Below, in pieces: positions 11,756 to 21,161 of a DNA stretch of 64,000 nt (its first letter is position 1; each line of letters starts with the position of its first letter). The position numbers and the translations under genes were made by a program. The stretch spans positions 204,477 to 268,476 of the forward strand of contig NZ_MKFI01000005.1 of the NCBI RefSeq assembly GCF_001982635.1, in the 5' to 3' direction. The notes under the pieces are model-generated. The model was not told the DNA's origin and ran no database searches. It saw nothing but the letters and a program-made list of their open reading frames with translations. This DNA is from Bradyrhizobium mercantei (GTDB lineage: Bacteria > Pseudomonadota > Alphaproteobacteria > Rhizobiales > Xanthobacteraceae).

Positions 11756-12180
11756 GAAATCGCAGGGATTTTAGTGGCTTTGGGTGGTTTTCGGGTCCCA
11801 TCCGGGGACGGCGGACTAGGCCACAAAAGCGCCTGCGGGGTCAACGGGTTGGGGTCTGCCAAATGCTCATGCCTTACCGCCGCCGCGGGGTAGGAGTGGC
11901 CAGGGCGGGGCACCTGCCAGGAACCCGTTCAGTCGTCACCCGGCTTGCCGCCTCCGCTGATGCTCCGGCGCGCCTAAGACCGCAAGCCCCGTCGAAGTCT
12001 TGGCGTAGACGGGACCGGGTGACCCGGTACGCCGCGGACCATCGGCAGAATAACGGCTGTCTCTGGAATACTGGATCGCCCGGTCGAGCCGGGCGATGAC
12101 AGCGGGGTTTGAGGCGCGACTGCATTCCTGCTTCGCATGCCCTCAGGTGCACAATTGCGGACCGGGGAATGACGAGGGCC
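11756..12180. other. Intergenic region upstream of leuS, with repeats
   Basis: This 425-bp spacer between the leuS start and the end of the metallo-hydrolase gene has no convincing gene. Bases about 11935-12105 look like a Bradyrhizobium-type repeat: GTCACCCGG and GGGTGACCCGG arms, then GGATCGCCCGGTCGAGCCGG pairing with itself. The leuS promoter should lie just above 11755, but I cannot place it. Confidence 0.5.
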
Positions 12181-13125
12181 TCACACCGGCAGCTTCAGCT
12201 CCATCAGATCCTTCGCCACCACGATCCGGCCCTTGAAATTCGTCTTCACGTCCCTGGTCCAGTCGTCGTCGGTCACTTGCGGATCGTCGCCGGGGACGAA
12301 ATGGCTCAGCACCAGCGTCTTGACGCCGGCGGCGGCTGCGATGCGGCCGACGTCTTCGGTCGAGGTGTGGCTGTCGAGCAGATGCTTCTTCAGGGTCGCG
12401 CCGTTCTTGGTCTTTGCGACCAGCCGATCGACCGCCGGAATGTAAAGGCATTCGTGCACCAGCACGTCGGCGCCCTTGGCGAACTCGGCAAGCTTCGGAT
12501 TGTAGGCGGTGTCGCTGGAGAACACGATGACGCCATCGGGGGTCTCGAACTTGTAAGCGAAGTTGTCCGTGATCGGTGGATGCGGTGTGCGGAACGCGGT
12601 GACGGTGACATCTGATGTCTTCAGCACCACGCCGTCGTCGGTGATGTCTTTCGCGATCAGGAGCTTTCGCGGATCGGGCCGGCCTTCGTCCTCGATCCGG
12701 GTCTCGACGTCGAACTTGTTCAGCTCCCAATATTCCTTTGTCATCGCCTCGATGCCCTTGGGACCGAACGAATGGATCGGCGTCGAGAGGCCGGCCGCCC
12801 AGGCGTTGTAGAACAAATTGCCGTATTCGAGATTGTGATCGGAATGGTGATGGCTGATGAAGATGTACTTCACCGATGGGATCGGCACGCCGGCGCTGAC
12901 CAGCTGGCGGCTGACGCCCATGCCGCAATCAATGACGAAGGGCGTGTCGTTGACGACGACGAGGTTGGCCGGATTGGACGCGCCGATGCCGACGCGCGGT
13001 CCGCCCTTGGTGCCGAGGAACACGATGCGGGTGCGCGGTTTCGCATTTTGCGCGCGCACCACGGGCGCCGCCAGCATGGCGGCGCTACCGAGCGCCAGTT
13101 TCAGCGCATTGCGGCGATCGATCAT
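12181..13125 (-). CDS. MBL-fold metallo-hydrolase with Tat-like signal
   Basis: Metallo-beta-lactamase superfamily hydrolase, probably exported. The N-terminus has a twin-arginine-type signal (RRNALKLALG, then a hydrophobic stretch ending AQA-like at about residue 26). The metal motif HxHxDH is visible as H92-H94-D96-H97, with later ligands suggested by DVLVHECLY and ETSDVTVTAFRTPH. The arrangement, with a second HTSTED motif before VLSHFVPGDD, resembles arylsulfatase/RNase Z-like MBL proteins. The substrate is unknown. A TauE/SafE permease gene lies just upstream on the same strand, 36 bp away. Confidence 0.85.
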   Translation of the reverse strand: MIDRRNALKLALGSAAMLAAPVVRAQNAKPRTRIVFLGTKGGPRVGIGASNPANLVVVNDTPFVIDCGMGVSRQLVSAGVPIPSVKYIFISHHHSDHNLEYGNLFYNAWAAGLSTPIHSFGPKGIEAMTKEYWELNKFDVETRIEDEGRPDPRKLLIAKDITDDGVVLKTSDVTVTAFRTPHPPITDNFAYKFETPDGVIVFSSDTAYNPKLAEFAKGADVLVHECLYIPAVDRLVAKTKNGATLKKHLLDSHTSTEDVGRIAAAAGVKTLVLSHFVPGDDPQVTDDDWTRDVKTNFKGRIVVAKDLMELKLPV

Positions 13126-13161
13126 CGTTTCTCTCCCGGGTCTTTTTTGACTGCTGCGAAC

Positions 13162-13938
13162 CTAGCCGCCGCGCAAAATGCCATCAAGCGCCGGCAGGCC
13201 GACGATGACGGCGGCCGCTATCAGTGCATAGCAGATCGCACGAAACACCTGCTCGCTGGCCTTGCCGAACAGCGAGGCGCCGAACCAGACGCCGATGCCG
13301 TAGATCGGACCCACGATCAGCGAGAACTTGACCGACTCGATCGTGATCAATCCGGTGAACCAGTAGCTGACCAGCGAGAAGAAATCCGAGGCGCCGAAGA
13401 ACAGCACGATGTTGGCGCGCGAGATCACCGACGAGATCGGGCGTCCCAGCCAGTAGGCGACGATCGGCGGGCCGCCGGTCTGCGCGAGGCCGCTGCAGAA
13501 GCCGGAGAGGCCGCCGACGCCGATCGAGAGCGCGGTGTGGTCCTTGCCGTGATAGCGCCAGCCCGACAGCAGCAGCACGAGCAGCGCCGCGACGAAGCAG
13601 GAGATGATCCAGCGCGTGGTCACGGGCTCGAGCACGGTCAGGAAATAGGTGCCGATGGGAACGCCGACCAGCGCGCCGGCGACCATCACGGCGGTGGCCT
13701 TGCGATCGGCATGGGTCCAGGCGTTCGGCAGCAGCGGCGTCGCAGCGACGAAGTCGATGATCAGCAGCAGTGCCGCCACCAGCCGCGGCGCCGCGACGCT
13801 GCTCGCCAGCGGCATGAAGATCAGCGCCGAGCCGAAGCCCGAGAAGCCGCGTGCCGTGCCCGATACAAACGCGATCGCGCAGATCGCAAGCGCGATGCTG
13901 GTCGAGATGTCGGAGGGGATGAGGGTGAGGGAGGTCAT
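13162..13938 (-). CDS. Sulfite exporter TauE/SafE family permease
   Basis: Integral membrane protein of 258 residues with about eight hydrophobic segments and the family hallmark glycine/proline turns SGFSGFGSALIFMP-like near the N-terminus and GLSGFCSGLAQTGGPP mid-protein. The family moves sulfite, sulfonates or other organic anions. It is 36 bp upstream of the MBL-fold gene, so the two may be cotranscribed. The actual substrate cannot be read from sequence. Confidence 0.88.
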   Translation of the reverse strand: MTSLTLIPSDISTSIALAICAIAFVSGTARGFSGFGSALIFMPLASSVAAPRLVAALLLIIDFVAATPLLPNAWTHADRKATAVMVAGALVGVPIGTYFLTVLEPVTTRWIISCFVAALLVLLLSGWRYHGKDHTALSIGVGGLSGFCSGLAQTGGPPIVAYWLGRPISSVISRANIVLFFGASDFFSLVSYWFTGLITIESVKFSLIVGPIYGIGVWFGASLFGKASEQVFRAICYALIAAAVIVGLPALDGILRGG

Positions 13939-14007
13939 GGGAAGGCAATGAGGTTCAACTAGCTACGCGAAAATTGCACTCATGCCGAAAGGCCATTCTA
14001 TTGGACC

Positions 14008-14139
14008 CGTCATCCCCGTGCGAAGGCTTTGCCTTCGTCGCTGGAGGTGCGAGCGAAGCGAGCCTCGAAGGATGCACGGCCACAGACGGGCCGTCGATCC
14101 TTCGAGACGCGCGCAAGTGCGCGCTCCTCAGGGTGACGG
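14008..14139. repeat. CCTCGAAGGATG / CATCCTTCGAG repeat
   Basis: The arms GCGAGCCTCGAAGGATG and GATCCTTCGAGACGCGC, followed by CTCCTCAGGGTGACG, form a palindromic unit between the TauE-like gene and pheT. A related copy in the other arm order occurs at 21040-21134. Confidence 0.75.
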
Positions 14140-14165
14140 TGTTCGCTCCGTGCGACTTTGCGGCG

Positions 14166-16574
14166 TCACGCCCGCAGCGTGCCGCCGGTCTTCTTCGTCA
14201 CCTCGGCGACGACCTTGGCCGCAACCGCGTCGATCTCCTGGTCGGTCATGGTCTTCTCGCGCGGCTGGATCGTCACCGCGATCGCGATCGACTTCTTGTC
14301 GGGATCGATGCCCTTGCCCTCATAGACGTCGAACACGGTGACGTCAGTGACCAGCTTCTTGTCGACGTTCTGCGCCGCGCGGACGATGTCGCCCGCCTTG
14401 ACGCTGCGATCGACGATGAAGGCGAAATCGCGCGACACCGTCTGGAATGCCGAGAGCTCCAGCACCGGCTTGGCGCGCGTCGCCCGCTGCTTGCCTTGCG
14501 GGATACGCTCGAGGATCACCTCGAACACGATCATCGGGCCGTCGGCGCCGAGCGCCTCGGCCGCACGCGGATGCAACTCGCCGAACCAGCCGAGCACATT
14601 CTGCGGCCCGATCTGGATGGTGCCGGAGCGTCCGGGATGCAGCCAGGCAGGCCCTCCCGGCACGATCTGCAGCGCCTGCATCGGCGCGCCGGCGGCCGCC
14701 AGCACGGCGAAGGCGTCGGCCTTGGCATCCATCGCATCCGCCGTGGCCGAGCCGGTCCAGTGCCGTCCCAGCCCGTTCGACGAGGCGTAGCCGTGGCGTA
14801 CGCCCGAAGCTGCCACCAGCTGGTCCTCGGGCTTGTCGCCGCGGAACACCTGGCCGACCTCGAACAGCGCGACATCGGAAGTGCCGCGATTGATATTGGC
14901 CTGAACGGCGGCGACGAGGCCGGGCAGCAGGCTCGGCCGCATGTCGGAGAGGTCGGCTGCGATCGGATTGGCGAGCACGAGCTCGCTCTGGCCGCCGCCG
15001 AACAGTTTTGCCGCATCATTGGTGATGAACGACCAGGTGACGGCTTCCACCATGCCGCGGGCCCCGAGCGCGCGCTTGGCGCGGCGGGTGCGCAGCTGCA
15101 TCGGCGTCAGCACCGGCTTGCGCGGCTCTTCGCCACGCTCGAACGGCGTCATCGGCACCTTGTCGACGCCGACAATGCGCACGATCTCCTCGACGATATC
15201 GGCCTTGCCCTGCACGTCGGTGCGCCAGGACGGGATTGCGATCTTCACGACCGGGCCGTTGCCGGCCAGCATGAAGCCGAGCCGGGTGAGGATCAGCTTG
15301 ACCTCGACCAGCGGCACCTCGATGCCGGCAAGACGCTTCACCTCGCTGAGCGGGAAATCGATGATGCGATCCTCGCCGAACTGCTTGCCGACCACGACGT
15401 TCTCGGACGGCGTGCCACCGCACAATTCCAGCACCAGTCTGGTCGCGAGCTCGAGCCCGGGCACCATGAAGGCCGGATCGACGCCGCGCTCGAAGCGATA
15501 GCGCGCGTCCGAATTGATGCCGAGCTTGCGGCCGGTCTGCGCGATGTTGATCTCGTTCCAGAGCGCCGATTCGATCAGTACGTCTGTCGTGTTGTCGTCG
15601 CAGCCCGAGGCCTCGCCGCCCATGATGCCCGCGAGCGATTCGACGCCGTGCTCGTCGGCGATCACGCAGATGTTGCTGTCGAGCGTGTAGGTACGGCCAT
15701 CGAGCGCCAGCAGCGTCTCGCCGTCCCTGGCACGTCGGACGGTGAGGTTGCCCTGCACCTTCTTGGCGTCGAACACGTGCAGCGGGCGGGCGCGGTCGTA
15801 GGTCATGAAGTTGGTGATGTCGACCAGCGCGTTGATCGGGCGCAGGCCGATCGAGGTCAGCCGCTTCTGCAGCCATTCCGGCGACGGACCGTTCTTGACG
15901 CCGCGCACCAGCCGTAGCGCGAAGCCCGGGCACAGCGTGGCGTCTTCCACCTTCACCTCGACCGGGCAGGCGAATTCGCCCCTGATCGGCTTGATGCCGG
16001 GATCCCTGAACTTGCCCATGTCGGCGGCGGCGAGATCGCGCGCGATGCCGTGCACGCCGGTGCAGTCCTGCCGGTTCGGCGTCAGATTGATCTCGATGAC
16101 GGGATCGCCGAGCCCGGCCCAGTCAGCATAGCCCTTGCCGAGCGGCGCGTCGGTCGGCAGCTCCATGATGCCGTCATGGTCTTCGGAGATCTGCAATTCG
16201 GCGGCCGAGCACAGCATGCCGCGGCTCTCGACACCGCGGATCGTGCCGATGCCGAGCGTGATGTCCTTGCCGGGGATGTAGGTGCCGGGCGGCGAGAACA
16301 CGCTGATCAGCCCGGCGCGCGCATTCGGCGCACCGCACACCACCTGCACCGGCGCGCCGCCGTCACCGGTGTCGACCATGCAGACCCGCAGCCGGTCGGC
16401 ATTCGGATGCTGCTCGGCCGAGATCACGCGCGCGATGGTGAACGGCGAAAGCGCCTTCGCCTTGTCCTCGATGTTCTCGACCTCGAGCCCGATCATGGTG
16501 AGCTTGTCGGCGAGCTTGTCGAGCGGCTCGTCGGTCTCGAGATGTTCCTTCAGCCAGGAGAGGGTGAACTTCAC
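14166..16574 (-). CDS. pheT: Phenylalanyl-tRNA synthetase beta subunit
   Basis: The beta subunit of the alpha2-beta2 PheRS carries the tRNA-binding and editing domains. The 802-residue protein shows the N-terminal OB-fold EMAP-like domain (VVCGAPNARAGL), the B3/B4 editing domain (DITNFMTYDRARPLHVFD), B5, the catalytic-like core and a C-terminal ferredoxin-fold anticodon-binding domain (FQTVSRDFAFIVDRSVKAGDI). It lies 115 bp downstream of pheS on the minus strand. Confidence 0.97.
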   Translation of the reverse strand: MKFTLSWLKEHLETDEPLDKLADKLTMIGLEVENIEDKAKALSPFTIARVISAEQHPNADRLRVCMVDTGDGGAPVQVVCGAPNARAGLISVFSPPGTYIPGKDITLGIGTIRGVESRGMLCSAAELQISEDHDGIMELPTDAPLGKGYADWAGLGDPVIEINLTPNRQDCTGVHGIARDLAAADMGKFRDPGIKPIRGEFACPVEVKVEDATLCPGFALRLVRGVKNGPSPEWLQKRLTSIGLRPINALVDITNFMTYDRARPLHVFDAKKVQGNLTVRRARDGETLLALDGRTYTLDSNICVIADEHGVESLAGIMGGEASGCDDNTTDVLIESALWNEINIAQTGRKLGINSDARYRFERGVDPAFMVPGLELATRLVLELCGGTPSENVVVGKQFGEDRIIDFPLSEVKRLAGIEVPLVEVKLILTRLGFMLAGNGPVVKIAIPSWRTDVQGKADIVEEIVRIVGVDKVPMTPFERGEEPRKPVLTPMQLRTRRAKRALGARGMVEAVTWSFITNDAAKLFGGGQSELVLANPIAADLSDMRPSLLPGLVAAVQANINRGTSDVALFEVGQVFRGDKPEDQLVAASGVRHGYASSNGLGRHWTGSATADAMDAKADAFAVLAAAGAPMQALQIVPGGPAWLHPGRSGTIQIGPQNVLGWFGELHPRAAEALGADGPMIVFEVILERIPQGKQRATRAKPVLELSAFQTVSRDFAFIVDRSVKAGDIVRAAQNVDKKLVTDVTVFDVYEGKGIDPDKKSIAIAVTIQPREKTMTDQEIDAVAAKVVAEVTKKTGGTLRA

Positions 16575-16627
16575 GGCTGCATGCCTCGGTTCTTGTTGGT
16601 GTTGACTACTTGCGCCGGCGGTAGGGC

Positions 16628-16655
16628 TCCCTCCCCCGCAAGGGGGGAGGGAACG
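16628..16655. repeat. GGGAGGG hairpin in the pheS-pheT spacer
   Basis: CCCTCCCCCGCAAGGGGGGAGGG is a compact palindrome (two arms around GCAA) in the 115-bp spacer between pheS and pheT. Without a T tract it is more likely a repeat or mRNA-stability hairpin than a terminator. Confidence 0.6.
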
Positions 16656-16689
16656 GAGAGAGCGCGCCGTGGGTCAAGGAGAACCAGAC

Positions 16690-17778
16690 TCACGAACTCA
16701 ATCCCCCCGCGATGGTCGGGATGTCGAGCGGCTTGAAGCCGTAATGGTTGAGCCAGCGGACGTCGTTCTCGAACAGCTGGCGGAGATCGGCGATGCCGTA
16801 TTTCAGCATCGTGATGCGGTCGAGGCCCATGCCCCAGGCAAAACCCTGGTAGACGTCGGGATCGATGCCGCAGGCGCGCAGCACGTTCGGGTGCACCATG
16901 CCGCAGCCGAGGATCTCCATCCAGTCCTCGCCCTCGCCGAAGCGGATCTCGCCCTTGTCGCGACGGCACTGGATGTCGACCTCGAGCGACGGCTCGGTGA
17001 ACGGGAAGAACGACGGCCGGAACCGCATGTTGATGTGGTCGACCTCGAAGAACGCCTTGCAGAACTCGTGCAGGATCCATTTGAGGTGGCCGAGATGCGA
17101 ACCCTTGTCGATCACGAGCCCTTCGACCTGGTGGAATTGCGGCGTATGCGTCGCATCGGAGTCGATGCGATAGGTGCGGCCCGGGCAGATGATGCGGATC
17201 GGCGGCTTCTGGCTCAGCATCGTGCGCACCTGCACCGGCGAGGTGTGGGTACGCAGCAGCATGCGCGAGCCGTCGTCCTTCGGATTGAAGAAGAAGGTGT
17301 CGTGCATCTCGCGAGCAGGATGCCCGATCGGGAAGTTCAGCTTGGTGAAGTTGTAATCGTCGGTCTCGATGTCGGGACCTTCGGCGATCGCAAAACCCAT
17401 GTCGGCGAAGATGGTGTTGACCTCGTCGAACACCTGGCTCAGCGGATGGATGCGGCCGGTCTCGGCCGGTGCCTCGCGCAGCGGCAGCGTGACGTCGATG
17501 GTCTCGGCGGCGAGGCGCGCATCGAGCGCGGCCGCCTTCAGCACGTCGCGCCTGGCTGCGAGCGCCTGCGTCACCGCATCCTTGGCGAGGTTGATCTTCG
17601 CGCCCTCGGTCTTGCGCTCCTCCGGCGACATCTTGCCGAGGGTGGCGAGCAAGGCCGAGATCGAGCCCTTCTTGCCGAGCGCCGAGACCCGCACCGCCTC
17701 GAGAGCGGCTTCGTCAGCGGCCGAGGCGATCTGGTCGAGGATGGATTGTTCGAGCGTTGCGAGGTCGGACACGGTCAA
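16690..17778 (-). CDS. pheS: Phenylalanyl-tRNA synthetase alpha subunit
   Basis: Catalytic class II subunit of PheRS, 362 residues. The N-terminal coiled coil is followed by the class II core with GRIHPLSQVFDEVNTIF, motif 2 region HTSPVQVRTM and PIRIICPGRTYR, and the motif 3 stretch GCGMVHPNVL...GFAWGMGLDRI. It leads the pheS-pheT pair. I looked for a Phe-rich attenuation leader upstream and did not find a convincing one. Confidence 0.97.
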   Translation of the reverse strand: MTVSDLATLEQSILDQIASAADEAALEAVRVSALGKKGSISALLATLGKMSPEERKTEGAKINLAKDAVTQALAARRDVLKAAALDARLAAETIDVTLPLREAPAETGRIHPLSQVFDEVNTIFADMGFAIAEGPDIETDDYNFTKLNFPIGHPAREMHDTFFFNPKDDGSRMLLRTHTSPVQVRTMLSQKPPIRIICPGRTYRIDSDATHTPQFHQVEGLVIDKGSHLGHLKWILHEFCKAFFEVDHINMRFRPSFFPFTEPSLEVDIQCRRDKGEIRFGEGEDWMEILGCGMVHPNVLRACGIDPDVYQGFAWGMGLDRITMLKYGIADLRQLFENDVRWLNHYGFKPLDIPTIAGGLSS

Positions 17779-17992
17779 TTCCTGCGCTTGAGCGGAGCAT
17801 GGCCTGGCGGGAAGAACCGGGAAGCGAACCGGCCTCCGCCTTGCGGACCACGCGCCAAAATGCGGCTGGGTTGTCGCCGCCCGAAGGCGGTAACGTCAAG
17901 CAAAAAGCCGGTCATTTCGCCCTCATGGCCGGCTGCATTGAACCCGGCGCGGAGACCGGGCTACCCAAGGGGAGCTGAAGGAGACCCACGCG

Positions 17993-18403
17993 ATGTTGCT
18001 GCGATCTTGCCTGGCCGTGCCGGCGGTCCTGTTGATGCTCGGAACGGCGCAGGCCGCGACCGGGGAATGCCCCGCCAAATCGACCCAGATGGACGACATC
18101 ATCGCGGAGCTCGAGAAGGCGCCGAGCTGCAACCGCGCGATGAAGGTTTTCGAGGCGTGCGAATACGGCGCCAGCGGTGACGTCCAGTTCGGTGCCGTGG
18201 TCGAGAAGAAATGCGAGGCAGACTTCCTGCCCGGCCTCGGAGCGTCGCAGAAGAAGGCCTATGCCAGCCAGCTCAAGCGCTGTGACCACAAATACGACAA
18301 CGAAAGCGGCACCATGTACCGCTCGTTCACAGCATTCTGCCGGGCGATCGTCGCCCAGCGCTTTTCGCAGAAGGGGCTGAAAGCGGGCTCGAAAGCCCGC
18401 TAG
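17993..18403 (+). CDS. Exported six-cysteine protein of unknown function
   Basis: 136 residues with a clear signal peptide (hydrophobic 7-17, predicted cleavage after AQA at 21). The mature part contains six cysteines (26, 46, 56, 74, 97, 116), consistent with three periplasmic disulfides, and is helix-rich. I do not recognise a named domain. The ATG at 17993 has AAGGAG about 10 bases upstream. A terminator hairpin overlaps the last codons. The gene stands alone, divergent from pheS and convergent with rplT. Confidence 0.75.
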   Translation: MLLRSCLAVPAVLLMLGTAQAATGECPAKSTQMDDIIAELEKAPSCNRAMKVFEACEYGASGDVQFGAVVEKKCEADFLPGLGASQKKAYASQLKRCDHKYDNESGTMYRSFTAFCRAIVAQRFSQKGLKAGSKAR

Positions 18404-18412
18404 GCCTTTTAT
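18382..18412 (+). terminator. Terminator overlapping the end of the six-cysteine gene
   Basis: A perfect 8-bp stem AGCGGGCT/AGCCCGCT (18382-18389 with 18394-18401) around CGAA is followed by a T-rich tract. Its right arm covers the stop codon. Confidence 0.75.
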
Positions 18413-18414
18413 TT

Positions 18415-18463
18415 GAGCATGATCTGATCGGAAAACCGGTACCCACTTTTCCGGATCATGCTC
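18415..18463. repeat. GAGCATGATC palindromic repeat
   Basis: Palindrome beginning GAGCATGATC and ending GATCATGCTC, with the inner GGAAAACCGGTACCCACTTT segment. It sits between convergent genes, and a related diverged copy occurs at 34183-34255. Confidence 0.85.
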
Positions 18464-18466
18464 AGA

Positions 18467-18826
18467 TCAGGCCGCGAGGGCGGCCTTGGCCTTCTCGGCG
18501 ATCGCCTGGAACGCCACCGGCTCGTGGATCGCGAGATCCGACAGCACCTTGCGGTCGACGACGACGCCCGACTTGGACAGGCCGTTGATGAACACGCTGT
18601 AGGTCATGCCGAACGGACGGACCGCGGCGTTGATACGCTGGATCCAGAGCGCGCGGAAGGTGCGCTTCTTGCGCTTGCGATCGCGGAAGGCGTACTGGCC
18701 GGCCTTTTCGACGGCCTGCTTGGCGACGCGGATGGTGTTCTTGCGACGGCCGTAGTAGCCCTTGGCGGCCTTGTAGACTTTCTTGTGCTTGGCGTGAGCG
18801 GTCACACCGCGTTTGACGCGAGACAT
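18467..18826 (-). CDS. rplT: 50S ribosomal protein L20
   Basis: 119-residue, strongly basic protein with the family start MSRVKRGV and the segments YYGRRKNTIRVAKQAVEKAGQ and LWIQRINAAVRPFGMTYSVFI. L20 binds 23S rRNA early in 50S assembly. It is 73 bp downstream of rpmI, the standard L35-L20 pairing. Confidence 0.98.
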   Translation of the reverse strand: MSRVKRGVTAHAKHKKVYKAAKGYYGRRKNTIRVAKQAVEKAGQYAFRDRKRKKRTFRALWIQRINAAVRPFGMTYSVFINGLSKSGVVVDRKVLSDLAIHEPVAFQAIAEKAKAALAA

Positions 18827-18899
18827 GACGGAAATCCTTGAGATCTAGAAGAGACGGGGCGCCGCGCAGACGCGGCAGGGTTCAAGCGAATGAGCGCGA

Positions 18900-19100
18900 T
18901 CAGGCGTTCGGCAAGAAGTACTTCTTGACGTTGTCGCCGTCGGTCTTGAACAGCACGCGGGTGCCGCGGAGCTGACGGATCTGCTTCTTCGTCCGCTTGA
19001 TCATGCCGTGGCGCTTGCCGCGCTGGGCGTGCATGACCTTGCCAGTGGCGGTCACCTTGAAGCGCTTTTTAGCGCCCGACTTGGTCTTCAACTTGGGCAT
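18900..19100 (-). CDS. rpmI: 50S ribosomal protein L35
   Basis: 66 residues with the L35 signature MPKLKTKSGAKKRFKVTATG and HGMIKRTKKQIRQLRG. AGGAGAG precedes the ATG. It leads the rpmI-rplT pair. infC lies upstream on the same strand but is separated by a strong terminator, so rpmI likely has its own promoter. Confidence 0.98.
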   Translation of the reverse strand: MPKLKTKSGAKKRFKVTATGKVMHAQRGKRHGMIKRTKKQIRQLRGTRVLFKTDGDNVKKYFLPNA

Positions 19101-19340
19101 TTAGCTCTCCTGTGGCACAGCACGAAAATCGCCCCGAGAGGCGTCCGGCCGGCTAAAATGCTCGTTAGAGCGTTGAAAGTGCTGTGGTTTTTTCCGAATT
19201 GAAAGAACCTGCACTAGACGTCGCCACGGCAGCCCTTGATCAGCCGGGCGGCGAAGGCCCGGCTTATGACAGAGGATCGGCGGTTTTGCAACGTTTGAAG
19301 CCGGAAATCGCGCCCGGATCCGGGTGCGGGGGGCCACTGG
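19101..19340. other. rpmI leader region
   Basis: Non-coding DNA between the infC terminator and rpmI. It must hold the promoter for rpmI-rplT. On the minus strand an AT-rich stretch around 19185-19210 is the best candidate area, but no clear consensus hexamers are visible. Confidence 0.4.
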
Positions 19341-19386
19341 CCGCAAAAACGGAAACGGCCCGCCGGGTCATCCCGCGGGCCGTTCC
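19341..19386 (-). terminator. Intrinsic terminator after infC
   Basis: On the minus strand the arms GGAACGGCCCGCGGG and CCCGGCGGGCCGTTTCC (19351-19385) form a strong stem followed by GTTTTT (19345-19350). It separates infC from rpmI-rplT. Confidence 0.85.
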
Positions 19387-19410
19387 ATTCAACAAAGCGA
19401 CAAATTCGAA

Positions 19411-19950
<540 letters not shown>

Positions 19951-20193
19951 GGGTAACTCTCCAAAGTTGTGAAAGGGAAGGCGGATATTTTGAAGCAAGA
20001 CGCTGCGGCGGGCAAGCGAACTCGCTTCCTTATGCGGCAAAACCGTCAATTGCGAGGCATTTTAGCCACGCCCGGCACATATAGCGGGCGCACCCGCTCC
20101 GCAAGGCTTAGTGTCAAAGGCTTGGCGTACCGCGGTTGACCGGTGCCGCGCGACGATTGAAAACCAGATCTCTGACACGCGAGTGACCGAACC

Positions 20194-21027
20194 ATGAGCC
20201 AAACCGCCGCAGCCGGACAGGAACCCGCCTTCATCGAGGTCGGCGAGGGCAGCGATGCGCGCCGGATCGCGGTGCGCGCCCGCCCCGGCGGCAGTCCCGG
20301 CAGCGCAAGTGGTGCGCCCGGCAGCGCAAGCGGCGCGCCGGGCCTGATCTGGCTCGGTGGCTTCAAATCCGACATGACCGGCACCAAGGCGATCGCGCTC
20401 GATGCGTGGGCTGCCGAGCACGACCGCGCCTGCGTCAGGTTCGACTATTCCGGCCATGGCGAGTCCAGCGGCGATTTCGTCGACGGCACGATCGGACGCT
20501 GGCTCGAGGAGAGCTTTGCGGTGTTCTCGCAGTTCTGCAGCGGGCCGCAGGTCGTGATCGGCTCCTCGATGGGCGGCTGGATGGCGCTGCTGCTGGCGCG
20601 CGAGATCGCCAGACGGGGCAATGCGAAGGCACAACTCGCCGGCCTGGTGCTGATCGCGCCGGCGCCCGACTTCACCGAGGAACTGATGTGGAAGTCGTTC
20701 TCGCCGGAGATCCGCGCCGAGATCGAGACCAAGGGCATGTGGCTGCGTCCGTCCGAATATGGCGACGGCTCGCCCTATCCGATCACCCGCAACCTGATCG
20801 AGGAAGGCCGCAATCACCTGCTGCTCGGAAGCAAGATCGACGTCGGCTGTCCGGTGCGCATCCTGCAGGGTGCGCAGGATCCCGACGTGCCGTGGAAGCA
20901 CGCCTTCGCGCTGGTGCACCGGCTGCCGGCCGAGGACGTGGTGCTGACCATGATCCAGGACGGCGACCACCGCTTGTCGCGGCCGCAGGACATCGCGCGG
21001 ATCATCGCCGCGGTGGCGGAGATATAA
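20194..21027 (+). CDS. Alpha/beta-fold hydrolase
   Basis: 277-residue soluble hydrolase with the nucleophile elbow GSSMGG (Ser125), a likely acid at Asp229 or Asp231 (GAQDPDVPW) and catalytic His259 in DGDHRLS; the oxyanion-side motif is FDYSGHGES. The fold fits short carboxyl-esterase/acyl-protein-thioesterase-like enzymes; the substrate is unknown. Residues 36-49 are an imperfect tandem GSASGAP repeat encoded by a 21-bp duplication, a low-complexity insertion before the first strand. It is divergent from infC. Confidence 0.85.
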   Translation: MSQTAAAGQEPAFIEVGEGSDARRIAVRARPGGSPGSASGAPGSASGAPGLIWLGGFKSDMTGTKAIALDAWAAEHDRACVRFDYSGHGESSGDFVDGTIGRWLEESFAVFSQFCSGPQVVIGSSMGGWMALLLAREIARRGNAKAQLAGLVLIAPAPDFTEELMWKSFSPEIRAEIETKGMWLRPSEYGDGSPYPITRNLIEEGRNHLLLGSKIDVGCPVRILQGAQDPDVPWKHAFALVHRLPAEDVVLTMIQDGDHRLSRPQDIARIIAAVAEI

Positions 21028-21039
21028 GCACGCCGCCGC

Positions 21040-21134
21040 CCTTCGAGACGGCCGCTTCGCGGCCTCCTCAGGGTGACGGCTACGGATAAAGACGTCATCC
21101 TGAGATGCGAGCGCTAGCGAGCCTCGAAGGATGG
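21040..21134. repeat. CTTCGAGACG...CCTCGAAGGATG repeat
   Basis: The arms CCCTTCGAGACGGCC...CCTCAGGGTGACG and GACGTCATCCTGAGATGCGA...CCTCGAAGGATGGG can pair over their whole length. This is the same family as 14008-14139. It fills the spacer before the NTF2-like gene. Confidence 0.78.
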
Positions 21135-21161
21135 GCCGCGCGCGCGAAGGAGAGACGCCGA

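Noticed and set aside
8918..11893. Very long open frame on the plus strand opposite leuS
   Set aside because: leuS on the minus strand is unmistakable; the opposite frame is open because of GC-rich codon bias and its translation is Arg/His/Gln-rich with no domain character.
17779..17930. Phe-rich leader peptide and attenuator for pheST
   Set aside because: No short frame with clustered Phe codons and no terminator/antiterminator pair could be found upstream of pheS.
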